From Reyranella sp. (GTDB taxonomy: Bacteria; Pseudomonadota; Alphaproteobacteria; Reyranellales; Reyranellaceae): a DNA stretch of 64,000 bases. Shown here one piece after another: positions 8,967 through 17,794 of the stretch. Made by a program: the position numbers and the translations under genes. Below the pieces are notes generated by a model. The model saw only the letters and a program-made list of their open reading frames with translations. It had not been told where the DNA came from and ran no database searches. How positions within the stretch are numbered: the stretch's first letter is position 1; every line of letters starts with the position of its first letter. The stretch covers positions 1-64,000 of the forward strand of contig NZ_JAFKJN010000031.1 in assembly GCF_017305915.1 (NCBI RefSeq), read 5' to 3'.

Positions 8967-9890
8967 ATGCCCTCCGACAAACCCGCGTCCATCGACGCCA
9001 CACTCGAGCTGCTCAAGAGCGGCAACTACATTGCCGACCGCAGCCTCGCGACCGTCTTGTATCTCGCGCTGAAGCTCGGCCGCCCCTTGTTCTGCGAAGG
9101 CGAGGCCGGCGTCGGCAAGACCGAAATCGCCAAGGTGCTGGCCGCGACGCTGAAACGTCCGCTGATTCGCCTGCAATGCTACGAAGGCCTCGACGTCAAT
9201 TCGGCGGTTTACGAGTGGAACTACTCGCGCCAGATGATCGAGATCCGCCTCGCCGAGGCGCAGGGCGTGCAGGATCGCCGCGAGCTCGAATCGGATATCT
9301 TCGACGAGCGCTTCCTGATCCGTCGTCCGCTTCTCGAAGCGCTGCAGCCGCACGCCGAGGGCGCGCCGATCCTGCTGATCGACGAGCTGGACCGCACCGA
9401 CGAGCCGTTCGAGGCCTACCTGCTCGAGGTGCTGTCCGACTTCCAGGTCACGATCCCGGAGCTCGGCACGATCAAGGCCGCGCAAACGCCGATCGTGATC
9501 ATCACGTCCAACCGCACGCGCGAGATCCATGACGCGCTGAAGCGCCGCTGCTTCTACCACTGGGTCGACTATCCCGACCTCAGGCGCGAGCTGGAGATCC
9601 TCACGGTGAAGGCGCCGGGCGCCAGCGAGCGGCTGTCGCGCCAGGTCGTCGGCTTCGTCCAGGAGCTGCGCAAGCTCGACCTGTTCAAGTCTCCAGGCGT
9701 CGCCGAATCGATCGACTGGGCGACGGCGCTTTCGGAGCTGAACACGCTCGATCTCGATCCCAGGAGCGTCAACGATACGCTGGGCGTGCTGCTGAAGTAC
9801 CAGGACGACATCCAGCGCCTGCAGGGCTCGGAAGCCGCCGACATCCTGCGCAAGGTCAAGGCCGACATCGCGGCGGAGCCGTTGGGGTAG
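8967..9890 (+). CDS. coxD: MoxR-type AAA+ ATPase, CoxD-like
   Basis: A 307-residue MoxR-family AAA+ protein with Walker A GEAGVGKT (45-52), Walker B LLIDELD (136-142) and sensor-1 Asn182 (ITSNRT). Its pairing with a VWA gene of the CoxE type and two xdhC genes points to the CoxD group, which in CO dehydrogenase systems acts on the Mo/Cu cofactor as a chaperone-like maturation ATPase. The name is by family and context; the coxMSL structural genes are not in the window. ATG 8967 follows a GGAGGG site, and the divergent SDR start is 55 bases away. A REP-like repeat lies between this gene and the next. Confidence 0.85.
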   Translation: MPSDKPASIDATLELLKSGNYIADRSLATVLYLALKLGRPLFCEGEAGVGKTEIAKVLAATLKRPLIRLQCYEGLDVNSAVYEWNYSRQMIEIRLAEAQGVQDRRELESDIFDERFLIRRPLLEALQPHAEGAPILLIDELDRTDEPFEAYLLEVLSDFQVTIPELGTIKAAQTPIVIITSNRTREIHDALKRRCFYHWVDYPDLRRELEILTVKAPGASERLSRQVVGFVQELRKLDLFKSPGVAESIDWATALSELNTLDLDPRSVNDTLGVLLKYQDDIQRLQGSEAADILRKVKADIAAEPLG

Positions 9891-9904
9891 TCGTGATGCT
9901 CCCC

Positions 9905-10019
9905 CCGTCGTCCCGAGCGGAGCGAAGCGAAGTCGAGGGACCTGTTCTTTGTCGCGCCTGCCACAAGACAAGGTCCCTCCACTGCGCCTCGCTGCGCTCG
10001 GCTCCGGTCGGGACGACGG
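9905..10019. repeat. REP-like imperfect inverted repeat between coxD and coxE
   Basis: The left arm (9905-9943) starts CCGTCGTCCCGA and the right arm (9971-10019) ends with its exact complement TCGGGACGACGG. Inner blocks GAGGGACCT and AGGTCCCTC also pair. The arms are 39 and 49 bases with a 27-base centre, so the RNA would fold into a long hairpin. It fills the gap between two co-directional genes and looks like a dispersed intergenic palindrome. It could attenuate or stabilise the transcript. Confidence 0.8.
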
Positions 10020-10033
10020 CGACGGGGTAGGCG

Positions 10034-11245
10034 ATGGACAAGCTCGCCACCAACATCGTCCATTTCGCCCGCACCTTGCGCACGGCGGGCCTCAGGGTCG
10101 GTCCCGGCCAGGTGCTGCGCGCCGTCGAGGCGGTCGAGACCGCCGGCCTCAAGAAGCGCGACGACTTCTACTGGACGCTACACTCGGTGTTCGTGAACCG
10201 CCGCGACCAGCGCGAGATCTTCGACCAGGCCTTCCACGTCTATTGGCGCAATCCGCGCCTGCTCGAGAAGATGATGGAGATGCTGCTGCCGCAGGTCTCC
10301 GTCCCGGAGGATCCGGAGAAGCGCAAGGAGTTGAGCCGCCGCCTGCAGGACGCTTTGTCGCCGGGGCAGGGCGAGGCGCCGAAGGGCGAGGACGAGCCGC
10401 CCGAGGTCGAGATCGAGGCGACCTTCACCGTTTCCGATCGTGAGGTCCTGCAGCACCGCGACTTCGAGCAGATGACCCAGGCCGAGATCGACGAGGCGCT
10501 GAGGGCGATCGCCCGCATGCGCCTGCCGGTGCCCGAGCGCAAGACCCGCCGCCACGAGTCGGCCCGCCGCGGCCCGCGGGTCGATTTCCGCGCCACGCTG
10601 CGCAGGGCTCTGCGGCCCGAGGGTCTGATCGAGCTGCGCAAGCGCAAGCCGCGCCGCCGGCCGCCGCCATTGGTGATCCTGTGCGACATCTCCGGCTCGA
10701 TGGCGCGCTACACGCGGATGTTCCTGCACTTCATGCACGCGATCACCAACGATCGCGACAGGGTTTTTTGCTTCACTTTCGGCACCCGGCTGAACAACGT
10801 CACGCGGGCCCTGCGTTATAGGGACGTGGATATAGCGCTGGCCAAAGCCTCGCAACAGGTGGAAGATTGGTCCGGCGGCACGCGCATCGGCCAGGCGCTG
10901 CACGAGTTCAACAACAAATGGTCGCGGAGGGTGTTGGGCCAGGGCGCCGTCGTCTTGTTGATCACGGACGGGCTCGATCGCGAAGGCGCGGCCGGGCTCA
11001 CCGAGGAGATGGAGCGCCTGCACAAATCCTGCAGCCGCCTCATCTGGCTGAACCCGCTCTTGCGATACGGGGCCTATGAACCCAAGTCCCAGGGCAACAA
11101 GGCGATGCTGCCCCATGTCGACGAATTCCGGCCGGTGCACAATCTCGAAAGCCTGGCTGGGCTGATTGCCGCGATCGACACCCATCCGTCAGTGGCCGGC
11201 GACCGCCGGCTGGCGAATTGGCAGACCGAATTGCGCAAGGAGTAG
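10034..11245 (+). CDS. coxE: VWA-domain protein, CoxE-like
   Basis: A 403-residue soluble protein. The C-terminal half is a von Willebrand A domain with a complete MIDAS DISGS motif (Asp218, Ser220, Ser222). The N-terminal half is helical and charged, with a basic KRKPRRRPP linker at 202-211. MoxR ATPases work with VWA proteins, and this VWA type (CoxE) is the standard partner of CoxD. ATG 10034 lies just after the REP-like repeat and XdhC follows after three bases. I infer that it is part of a Mo-hydroxylase maturation complex. Confidence 0.87.
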   Translation: MDKLATNIVHFARTLRTAGLRVGPGQVLRAVEAVETAGLKKRDDFYWTLHSVFVNRRDQREIFDQAFHVYWRNPRLLEKMMEMLLPQVSVPEDPEKRKELSRRLQDALSPGQGEAPKGEDEPPEVEIEATFTVSDREVLQHRDFEQMTQAEIDEALRAIARMRLPVPERKTRRHESARRGPRVDFRATLRRALRPEGLIELRKRKPRRRPPPLVILCDISGSMARYTRMFLHFMHAITNDRDRVFCFTFGTRLNNVTRALRYRDVDIALAKASQQVEDWSGGTRIGQALHEFNNKWSRRVLGQGAVVLLITDGLDREGAAGLTEEMERLHKSCSRLIWLNPLLRYGAYEPKSQGNKAMLPHVDEFRPVHNLESLAGLIAAIDTHPSVAGDRRLANWQTELRKE

Positions 11246-11248
11246 ACC

Positions 11249-11569
11249 ATGAGCGATGCGCTGGAAGTTCTCGATCAGGTCGGCAGATGGAAGGCGGACG
11301 GCAAGGGCGTCGCCGTGGCCACCGTGATCGTCACCTGGGGTTCCTCGCCGCGGCCCGTCGGCAGCCAGCTCGGCGTCGACGATGCCGGCAACATGGTGGG
11401 CTCGGTGTCCGGCGGCTGCATCGAAGGCGCCGTCGTCAAGGAAGCGCTCGATGCGATCAAGGACGGCAAGCCGCGGCTGCTCGATTTCGGCGTCACCGAC
11501 GAGCAGGCCTGGGATGTCGGCCTCGCCTGCGGCGGCAAGGTCCAGGTCTTCGTCGAGAAGGTGAACTGA
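11249..11569 (+). CDS. XdhC/CoxI family protein, N-terminal domain only
   Basis: At 106 residues this is only the N-terminal XdhC_CoxI domain; a full XdhC is about 300. It has the family phrases TWGSSPRPVGS (29-39) and SVSGGCIEG (52-60), with Cys57 and Cys94 available for binding the molybdenum cofactor. XdhC proteins hold sulfurated Moco and deliver it to xanthine-dehydrogenase-type enzymes. The C-terminal Rossmann domain is the next gene, overlapping at TGATG (11567-11571), so the two probably form a split XdhC. Split forms are common in cox-type clusters. Confidence 0.88.
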   Translation: MSDALEVLDQVGRWKADGKGVAVATVIVTWGSSPRPVGSQLGVDDAGNMVGSVSGGCIEGAVVKEALDAIKDGKPRLLDFGVTDEQAWDVGLACGGKVQVFVEKVN

Positions 11570-12297
11570 TGAAGGCCGAAACCCTCGCTGCCCTGCAGGA
11601 CGCGCGGGCCAAGCGGCGGGCGGTGGCGCTCGCCACCCGCCTCAGCGATGCGGCCGAAGCGCTGGTCTACCGCGACGACGCCAAGGGCGAGCTCGCCGGC
11701 GACGCTGCCATCGTGTCGGCGGCGCACCGGGCCATGGATATCGGCAAGAGCGAGACCGTCGACATCGGCGGCGCCAAGATCTTCCTCAACGTGTATGTGC
11801 CGCCGCCGCGATTGATCATCGTCGGCGCGGTGCATATCGCGCAGTCGCTGGCGCCGATGGCGACCATGCTCGAGTTCGACGTCACCGTGGTCGATCCGCG
11901 CGGCGCCTGGGCGACCACCCAGCGCTTCCCCGGCGTGAAGGTGATCAAGGACTGGGCCGACGAGGCCTTCCAGGAGATGGGCCTCGATGTCTCGACCGCC
12001 GTCGTGACCCTGACCCACGATCCCAAGCTCGACGACCCGGCGCTCGAATCGGCGCTGAAGTCCGACGTCTTCTATGTCGGCGCTCTGGGCAGCAAGCGCA
12101 CCCACGCCAAGCGCAAGGAGCGCCTCAGCGAAGTCGGCATCACCGACGAGATGTTCGCGCGCATCCATGGGCCGGTCGGCCTGAACATCGGTGCCAAGTC
12201 GCCGGCGGAGATCGCCGTGTCGATCCTCGGCCAGATCATCGAGGTGCGGGCGCGCCGTCTCGAGGCACTCTCTGCGCCGAAGGTGGCGGCAGCGTGA
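11569..12297 (+). CDS. XdhC Rossmann domain protein (C-terminal half of a split XdhC)
   Basis: A 242-residue protein matching the C-terminal Rossmann domain of XdhC: PPPRLIIVGAVHIAQSLAPM is the nucleotide-binding strand-loop, followed by TVVDPRGAWAT and VTLTHDPKLDDPAL, and the conserved YVGALGSKRTHAKR and IGAKSPAEIAVSILGQII near the end. The first 70 residues are a family-specific extension. It starts on the stop of the N-domain gene and its TGA overlaps the GTG of the MoeA-MocA fusion (GTGA), so all three are coupled. Expected role: handling and delivering Moco to an oxidase. Confidence 0.88.
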   Translation: MKAETLAALQDARAKRRAVALATRLSDAAEALVYRDDAKGELAGDAAIVSAAHRAMDIGKSETVDIGGAKIFLNVYVPPPRLIIVGAVHIAQSLAPMATMLEFDVTVVDPRGAWATTQRFPGVKVIKDWADEAFQEMGLDVSTAVVTLTHDPKLDDPALESALKSDVFYVGALGSKRTHAKRKERLSEVGITDEMFARIHGPVGLNIGAKSPAEIAVSILGQIIEVRARRLEALSAPKVAAA

Positions 12298-13946
12298 GGT
12301 TCGGCGACACTCCGATCGACGAGGCTACCGGCGCCATCCTGGCGCACAGCTGGCGTGCGAACGGAGTCAACTTTTCCAAGGGCCGGCGGCTGTCGGCCGA
12401 GGACGTCGCCAAGCTCAAGACGGCCGGCGCCTCGAGCGTGGTCGCCGCCCGCCTGGAGCCGGGCGACATCCACGAGGACCACGCGGCCGAATCGGTCGCG
12501 CGGGCACTCGCCGGCGGCGGCATCGAGATCACCGCGCCGTTCACTGGTCGCTGCAACCATTTCGCCAAGGAAGCCGGCGTGGCGGTGATCGACCGGCAAC
12601 GGGTCGATGCGCTGAACGAGCTGGATGAATCGGTAACCGTCGCGACCCTGCCGCCCTATGCACGCGTGACGCCGCGCCAGATGGTGGCGACGGTGAAGAT
12701 CATCCCCTATGCCGCGCCGCGCGCCGCCGTCGACCGCGCGATCAAGGTCGCCAAGGCGAGCAACCAGCCGATGGTCTCGGTGGCGCCGTTCAAGCCGATG
12801 CGCGCCGGCCTGGTGCAGACCAAGCTGCCAGGCACGCGCGACAAGGCGCTCGACAAGGCGGTGACCACGACCGGCAAGCGCCTGACGTCGCTCGGCAGCA
12901 CGCTGGTCGGCGAACGCCGCGTCGATCACGACGCCGCCGCGATCGCCGAGGCGCTCAAGGAACTGAAGAAGGAGGGTTGCGACATCTATCTGGTCGCCGG
13001 TGCCTCCGCGATCGTCGACCGCCACGACGTGGTGCCGTCGGGCATCGAGCAGGCCGGCGGCAACGTCATCCATTTCGGCATGCCGGTCGATCCGGGCAAC
13101 CTGCTGCTGACCGGCGAGCTCGACGGCAAGCCGGTGCTCGGCCTGCCGGGCTGCGCCAAGTCGCCCAAGTACAACGGCTTCGACATGGTGCTCGAGCGGC
13201 TCGCCGCCGGGCTGCCGGTCGGCCGCGCCGAGATCGTGAAGATGGGGGCGGGCGGCCTGCTCGCCGAGATCTCCACCCGGCCGCAGCCGCGCGACGACGA
13301 AGGCGAGGAGGCGGGGCCGCAGGCCGCGCCGCGCGTTGCCGTGCTGCTGCTCGCTGCCGGCCGCTCGACGCGCATGGGCGGCCCCAACAAGCTGCTGCAG
13401 GAGACCGACGGCGCACCGCTGGTGGTGCATGCGGCGACGGCGGCACTCGCCTCGCAGGCGGTCGAGGTCGTTGTCGTGCTGGGCCACATGGCGGATCAGG
13501 TGAGGGCCGCGATCGAGCAGGCCATCGGCACGAACGCCAAGCTCCGTTTCGTCACCAACCCCGACTTCGCCGACGGCCTCAGCACCTCGGTGCGCACCGG
13601 CATTGCCGCGCTGGGCGGGGACGTTGACGCCGCGATCGTCCAGCTCGGCGACATGCCCGGCGTCAACTCGATGCTGCTCGACCGCCTGATGGCCGCGTTC
13701 AGCCCGGTCGAGGGCCGCTCGATCTGCGTGCCGACTGTCGGCGGCAAGCGCGGCAATCCGGTCCTGTGGGACCGCCGTTTCTTCGCCGAGATGGCCAAGG
13801 TGTCGGGCGACACCGGCGCCAAGCACCTGATCGGCGAGCACACCGACCTGGTTTGCGAAGTCGAGATGAGCGGCGAGGCCGCGATCACCGACATCGACAC
13901 GCCCGAGGCGCTGGCGGCGTGGCGCGCGCGCCCTCTGTCATCCTGA
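12294..13946 (+). CDS. fused molybdopterin-binding (MoeA-like) and MocA-type nucleotidyltransferase
   Basis: A 550-residue two-domain protein. Residues 1-330 are a MoeA/MogA-like molybdopterin-binding module (GASAIVDRHDVVPSGIEQAGG and the LPGCAKSP loop). From about 346 a MobA/MocA nucleotidyltransferase begins with LLLAAGRSTRMGGPNKLLQ, followed by LGDMPGV and TPEALA-like elements. MocA makes molybdopterin cytosine dinucleotide, the cofactor form used by CO dehydrogenase-family oxidases. The fusion may join Mo handling with CMP transfer. The start is GTG 12294, overlapping the upstream TGA. The stop codon lies inside the left arm of a REP-like repeat, so its last three residues come from the repeat. 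Confidence 0.88.
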   Translation: MRFGDTPIDEATGAILAHSWRANGVNFSKGRRLSAEDVAKLKTAGASSVVAARLEPGDIHEDHAAESVARALAGGGIEITAPFTGRCNHFAKEAGVAVIDRQRVDALNELDESVTVATLPPYARVTPRQMVATVKIIPYAAPRAAVDRAIKVAKASNQPMVSVAPFKPMRAGLVQTKLPGTRDKALDKAVTTTGKRLTSLGSTLVGERRVDHDAAAIAEALKELKKEGCDIYLVAGASAIVDRHDVVPSGIEQAGGNVIHFGMPVDPGNLLLTGELDGKPVLGLPGCAKSPKYNGFDMVLERLAAGLPVGRAEIVKMGAGGLLAEISTRPQPRDDEGEEAGPQAAPRVAVLLLAAGRSTRMGGPNKLLQETDGAPLVVHAATAALASQAVEVVVVLGHMADQVRAAIEQAIGTNAKLRFVTNPDFADGLSTSVRTGIAALGGDVDAAIVQLGDMPGVNSMLLDRLMAAFSPVEGRSICVPTVGGKRGNPVLWDRRFFAEMAKVSGDTGAKHLIGEHTDLVCEVEMSGEAAITDIDTPEALAAWRARPLSS

Positions 13947-14040
13947 GCGAAGCGAAGGATCTCATGACGCTTCCATCACTTCATGTCGGCATTCCATCAC
14001 GAAGAACCGCATTGAGGTCCTTCGCTGCGCTCAGGACGAC
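13937..14040. repeat. REP-like inverted repeat between the MoeA-MocA fusion and sufS
   Basis: The left arm (13937-13962, beginning GTCATCCTGAGCG) and the right arm (14015-14040, ending CTCAGGACGAC) are complementary at 23 of 26 positions. Between them lie 52 bases with a direct repeat TTCCATCAC (13971-13979 and 13992-14000). The GTCATCCTGAGCGAAGCGAAGGATCT type is a palindromic family seen in many GC-rich bacteria. It differs in sequence from the repeat at 9905-10019. The stop of the upstream gene is inside it, and it separates the maturation cluster from sufS. Confidence 0.85.
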
Positions 14041-14046
14041 AAGGCC

Positions 14047-15267
14047 ATGACCTTCGACATCGCCAAGGTCCGGCGTCAGTTCCCGATCCTGTCCGAGATC
14101 ATCGACGGCAGGCCGGTGCATTACCTCGACAACGGCGCCTCGGCGCAGACGCCGCTCGCCGTGATCGACGCGGTGCGGTCCTACGAGACCACCAGCCGCG
14201 CCAACGTGCTGCGCGGCGTTCATCGCCTGGCCGAGCGCGCGACCGAGCTCTACGAGAATGCCCGCGCCGATGTGGCGAGGTTCCTCGGCGTGGAGCCGAT
14301 GGAGATCGTCTTCACCGGCGGCTGCACCGCGGCGATCAATCTCGTCGCCTACTCATACGGCCCGCTCCTCAAGCGCGGCGACCGCGTCCTGATCTCCGAG
14401 CTCGAACACCATTCCAACATCGTGCCGTGGCAACTCCTGCGGCAACGGAGCGGCATCGAGCTCGACATGCTGCCCGTGACGACCGACGGCCAGATCGATC
14501 TCGGCGCATTGTCGAAGATGCTGACCTCCGAGACCAGACTGATCTCGCTCGCCCATGTCTCCAACGTCACCGGCGCGCTGCTCGACGTGCGCAAGGTCGT
14601 GGAGGCGGCGAAGGCGGTCGGCGCCAAGGTGATGCTCGACGGCGCCCAGCGCGCGCCGCACGGGCCGCTAGACCTCAAGGCGCTCGGTGTCGATTTCTAC
14701 GTCTTCGCCGGCCACAAGGCGTACGGCCCCAACGGCATCGGCGTGCTGTGGGCCAGGCCGGAGCTGCTGGACGCCATGCCGCCGTTCCATGGCGGCGGCT
14801 CGATGATCGGCCGCGTGACCCTCGCCGAGACGACCTGGGCGCCGCCGCCGCGCCGCTTCGAGGCCGGGACGCCGCCGATCGGACCCGCGATCGGCCTGGG
14901 GGCCGCCTGCAACTGGATGGCGGCGCTCGACTGGACGGCGACCCACGAGCACGAGATGGGCCTGGTGCAGCGCGTGCTCGACGGCCTGCAGAAGATCGAC
15001 GGCACGCAGATCCTGGGCCCGGCCAGCCTGCAGAACCGCTATCCGGTCGTGTCCTTCTTGCTCGACGGCGTGCACCCGCACGACGTGGCGCAGACCCTCG
15101 ATTCGTTCGGCGTCGCGGTGCGCGCCGGCCATCACTGCGCCCAGCCGCTGATGGACCGCTTCGATCTCGACGGCACGACGCGCGTGTCGATCGCGCCCTA
15201 CAACGACAACAGCGATATCGACGTCCTGCTGACGGGCGTGAGGCATGCGGCGACCACCCTGCGATGA
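14047..15267 (+). CDS. sufS: cysteine desulfurase, SufS type (class II)
   Basis: A 406-residue PLP enzyme that takes sulfur from cysteine as a persulfide. The PLP lysine is Lys224 (FAGHKAYGPNG) and the catalytic cysteine is Cys364 in RAGHHCAQP, the same number as in E. coli SufS. The short loop around it marks class II (SufS/CsdA). The gene overlaps sufU by four bases (ATGA), and SufU is the known sulfur acceptor of SufS in other bacteria. sufBCD and sufA are not here. Because the XdhC cluster is immediately upstream, sulfur delivery to Moco is a plausible alternative to Fe-S assembly. Confidence 0.93.
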   Translation: MTFDIAKVRRQFPILSEIIDGRPVHYLDNGASAQTPLAVIDAVRSYETTSRANVLRGVHRLAERATELYENARADVARFLGVEPMEIVFTGGCTAAINLVAYSYGPLLKRGDRVLISELEHHSNIVPWQLLRQRSGIELDMLPVTTDGQIDLGALSKMLTSETRLISLAHVSNVTGALLDVRKVVEAAKAVGAKVMLDGAQRAPHGPLDLKALGVDFYVFAGHKAYGPNGIGVLWARPELLDAMPPFHGGGSMIGRVTLAETTWAPPPRRFEAGTPPIGPAIGLGAACNWMAALDWTATHEHEMGLVQRVLDGLQKIDGTQILGPASLQNRYPVVSFLLDGVHPHDVAQTLDSFGVAVRAGHHCAQPLMDRFDLDGTTRVSIAPYNDNSDIDVLLTGVRHAATTLR

Positions 15268-15680
15268 GTGAGTATCAGTCATCAGAGCTTTACCAGGCGC
15301 GCATCGTTGCGCTCGCCAAGTCGAAGACGGGCGCCGGCAAGCTGGCGTCGCCGACCAAATCGGCGCGCCGCGACAACCCGCTGTGCGGCGATCGGGTGAC
15401 CATCGACGTCACGCTCGACAACGGTAAGATCGCGGAGATCGCCCACCAGGTCCGCGGCTGCCTGCTGTGCCAGGCGTCGGCCGCGGCGCTCGCCAAGACG
15501 GCCGTCGGTCGCGACGCGTCAGGCATCGCCGAGCTGCGCCACGACGCCGAGCGCGCGATCGGCCGCGAAGCGGGCAAGGCGCACGAGCCTTTCGACGCCT
15601 TCGAGCCGGTCGCCAGCCACAAGTCGCGGCACGAATGCGTGCTGCTGCCGTTCGAGGCCCTGAAGGACGCACTGTCTTAG
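15264..15680 (+). CDS. sufU: SufU-type zinc-dependent sulfurtransferase / Fe-S scaffold-like protein
   Basis: A 138-residue IscU-fold protein. Cys41 and Asp43 (NPLCGD), Cys66 (RGCLLC) and Cys125 (HECVLLP) line up with the zinc ligands of Bacillus subtilis SufU (Cys41, Asp43, Cys66, Cys128). The 59-residue gap between the second and third cysteines is close to SufU's and longer than IscU's, so this is the SufU type. It would receive persulfide sulfur from the co-translated SufS. An extra cysteine (Cys69) makes a CxxC absent from IscU. Confidence 0.88.
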   Translation: MSEYQSSELYQARIVALAKSKTGAGKLASPTKSARRDNPLCGDRVTIDVTLDNGKIAEIAHQVRGCLLCQASAAALAKTAVGRDASGIAELRHDAERAIGREAGKAHEPFDAFEPVASHKSRHECVLLPFEALKDALS

Positions 15681-15772
15681 CTGGGAGCGCGCCTGACTTT
15701 TCCCCGGAACCGCCCCGGTTGTGTCACAGTCCGCCTTCAGCTTAGCCGGCCACGACCCATGGGGGAGACGAC

Positions 15773-17794
15773 ATGCGCTGGTTGATCGTGGCCTTGGTGA
15801 GCCTGGTGGCGCTCCCGGCCTTTGCCCAAGATCTTGCACTCAAGCGCGTGATGCTCTCGTCGGGCGGCCTCGGCTACTTCGAGTACGAGGCTCCGGTCGA
15901 CGGCGACGCCACGCTGAAGCTCACCGTCTCGCTCGACCAGGTCGACGACGTGCTGAAAAGCCTGGTGGTCTATGACGACAAGGGCGGCGTCGGCGGCCTC
16001 AGCCTGCCCGGCAAGGAGCCGCTGCGGCAGACCTTCAAGGACATGCCGTTCGACCAGAGCGCGTTCGAATCGCCGGCCAACCTGCTGGGCGCGCTGCGCG
16101 GCGCGCAGATCTCGGTCGGCGGCCCGCGCGCCATGTCCGGCCGCATCGTCTCGGTCGAGGAGGAGACGCAGACCCGCGATGACGGCAAGACCACGGTCAA
16201 GCGCACGCGCGTGGCGCTGTTCACCGACAACGGCATCCAGCAGTTCATCCTCGAGGACGCCGAGAACCTGCAATTCGCCGACGCAGCCCTGCGCGACAAG
16301 ATCAGCCAGGCGCTGCTCGCCATCCAGGCCAACCGGGCCAAGGACGCGCGCACGCTCGAGCTGTCGGCGCGCGGGCAGGGCAAGCGCACCGTGCGGGTCG
16401 CCTACATCGTCACCGCGCCAGTGTGGAAAGCGTCGTACCGGCTGACCCTGCCGGCCGACGCGGCGGCGCCCAAGGCCGCCCTGCAGGGCTGGGCGACGGT
16501 CGAGAATCTGAGCGGCCAGGACTGGAAGGGCGTCGAGCTCACGCTCGTGTCCGGCCGGCCGGTCGCTTTCCATCAGGCGCTATACGAGGCCTACTACGTC
16601 ACGCGCCCCGAGGTGCCGGTCGAAGTGGCGGGGCGGCTCAACCCGTTCATCGACCGCGGCGGCGTCACCGCAGCCGACGTCAAGCGCGCGGCGCCGGCCT
16701 TTGCCCCGCCGCCGGCCGCTCCACCGCCGGCTCCGGCGCCCGCGATGCGCACGCGGGAGGCCGAGATGATGGGCGGCAAGCCGATGTCCCAGGCGACCAA
16801 TGTCGAGCAGGTCGAGGCCACCGATGCGGCGACGCAGGTGACCTTCAAGTTCCCGAGCCCCGTCACCGTCGCCAACGGCCGCACGCTGTCGATCCCCGTG
16901 ATCGACCGCCAGGTGACGGCGCAGCGGCTGGCGCTGTTCCAGTCCGACACCGCCGCGCGCAATCCGATGGCGGCGGTGCGGCTCACCAACGACGGCGACA
17001 CCGGCCTGCCGCCCGGCATCCTGACCATCTACGAGCGCGACAAGGCCGGCATGGTCGCCTATGTCGGCGATGCGCGGCTCTCGGCCTTCCCGATCGGCGA
17101 GAAGCGGCTGCTGGCCTATGCGCTGGACGAGAAGGTCACCGTCGAGCGCGACGGTGCCCAGACCTCGCGGCTGGCGACCGGCACCATCGCCGGCGGCGCG
17201 CTGAAGTACAGCCGCGTGATCCGCCAGACCTCGACCTATCGCGTGCACGGCCCGGCCAAGGAGCCGCGCCAGCTGATCATCATGCAGCGGAAGCTGCCCG
17301 GCTGGGACCTCACCAAGCCGGACGCCAAGGGGATCGAGATCAGCGAGGGCTACTACCGCATCCCGTTCCAGCTGCCCGGCGGCGACGTCACCCAGGTCGC
17401 CGAGGTGGCGCAGGAGCAGACCCAGCACCAGGAGCTCCGGCTGCTCGACACCGGCAGCGACCAGATCAAGGTGTTCGCGCAGGCGACAGAGTTCGATGCC
17501 AAGACCCGCGAGGCCCTGACCAGGATCCTGCAACTGCAGCAGACCGTCTCCGAGGCCGAGCGCAAGCTGGCGCAGGTCGACACCGAGCGGCAGCAGATCG
17601 TGCAGGAGCAGGCGCGGCTGCGCGACAATCTCGGCCGCGTGCCGGCCAACAGCGACCTGCAGCGGCGCTACCTCGCCACCCTCGACAAGCAGGAGACCGA
17701 CCTCGAGGCGCTGGCCAAGCGGCGGGCCGACGCGGAGAAGGCGGTCGAGACCGCTCGCGACGCCCTACGCACCTACGTCACCCAGCTCGGGTGA
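15773..17794 (+). CDS. secreted DUF4139 domain protein with a C-terminal coiled coil
   Basis: A 673-residue protein with a signal peptide (residues 1-19, PAFAQ) and DUF4139-type features: the N-terminal strand-rich region (SSGGLGYFEYEAPVDGDA) and the central RVAYIVTAPVWKASYRLTLP, where DUF4139 begins. A proline-rich linker (roughly 303-325) separates the halves of the domain. The last 90 residues (from about 583) are a charged heptad-rich coiled coil. Families of this kind are exported and of unknown function. It is preceded by a 92-base gap after sufU and looks like a separate unit. A periplasmic or surface location is inferred from the signal peptide. Confidence 0.85.
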   Translation: MRWLIVALVSLVALPAFAQDLALKRVMLSSGGLGYFEYEAPVDGDATLKLTVSLDQVDDVLKSLVVYDDKGGVGGLSLPGKEPLRQTFKDMPFDQSAFESPANLLGALRGAQISVGGPRAMSGRIVSVEEETQTRDDGKTTVKRTRVALFTDNGIQQFILEDAENLQFADAALRDKISQALLAIQANRAKDARTLELSARGQGKRTVRVAYIVTAPVWKASYRLTLPADAAAPKAALQGWATVENLSGQDWKGVELTLVSGRPVAFHQALYEAYYVTRPEVPVEVAGRLNPFIDRGGVTAADVKRAAPAFAPPPAAPPPAPAPAMRTREAEMMGGKPMSQATNVEQVEATDAATQVTFKFPSPVTVANGRTLSIPVIDRQVTAQRLALFQSDTAARNPMAAVRLTNDGDTGLPPGILTIYERDKAGMVAYVGDARLSAFPIGEKRLLAYALDEKVTVERDGAQTSRLATGTIAGGALKYSRVIRQTSTYRVHGPAKEPRQLIIMQRKLPGWDLTKPDAKGIEISEGYYRIPFQLPGGDVTQVAEVAQEQTQHQELRLLDTGSDQIKVFAQATEFDAKTREALTRILQLQQTVSEAERKLAQVDTERQQIVQEQARLRDNLGRVPANSDLQRRYLATLDKQETDLEALAKRRADAEKAVETARDALRTYVTQLG

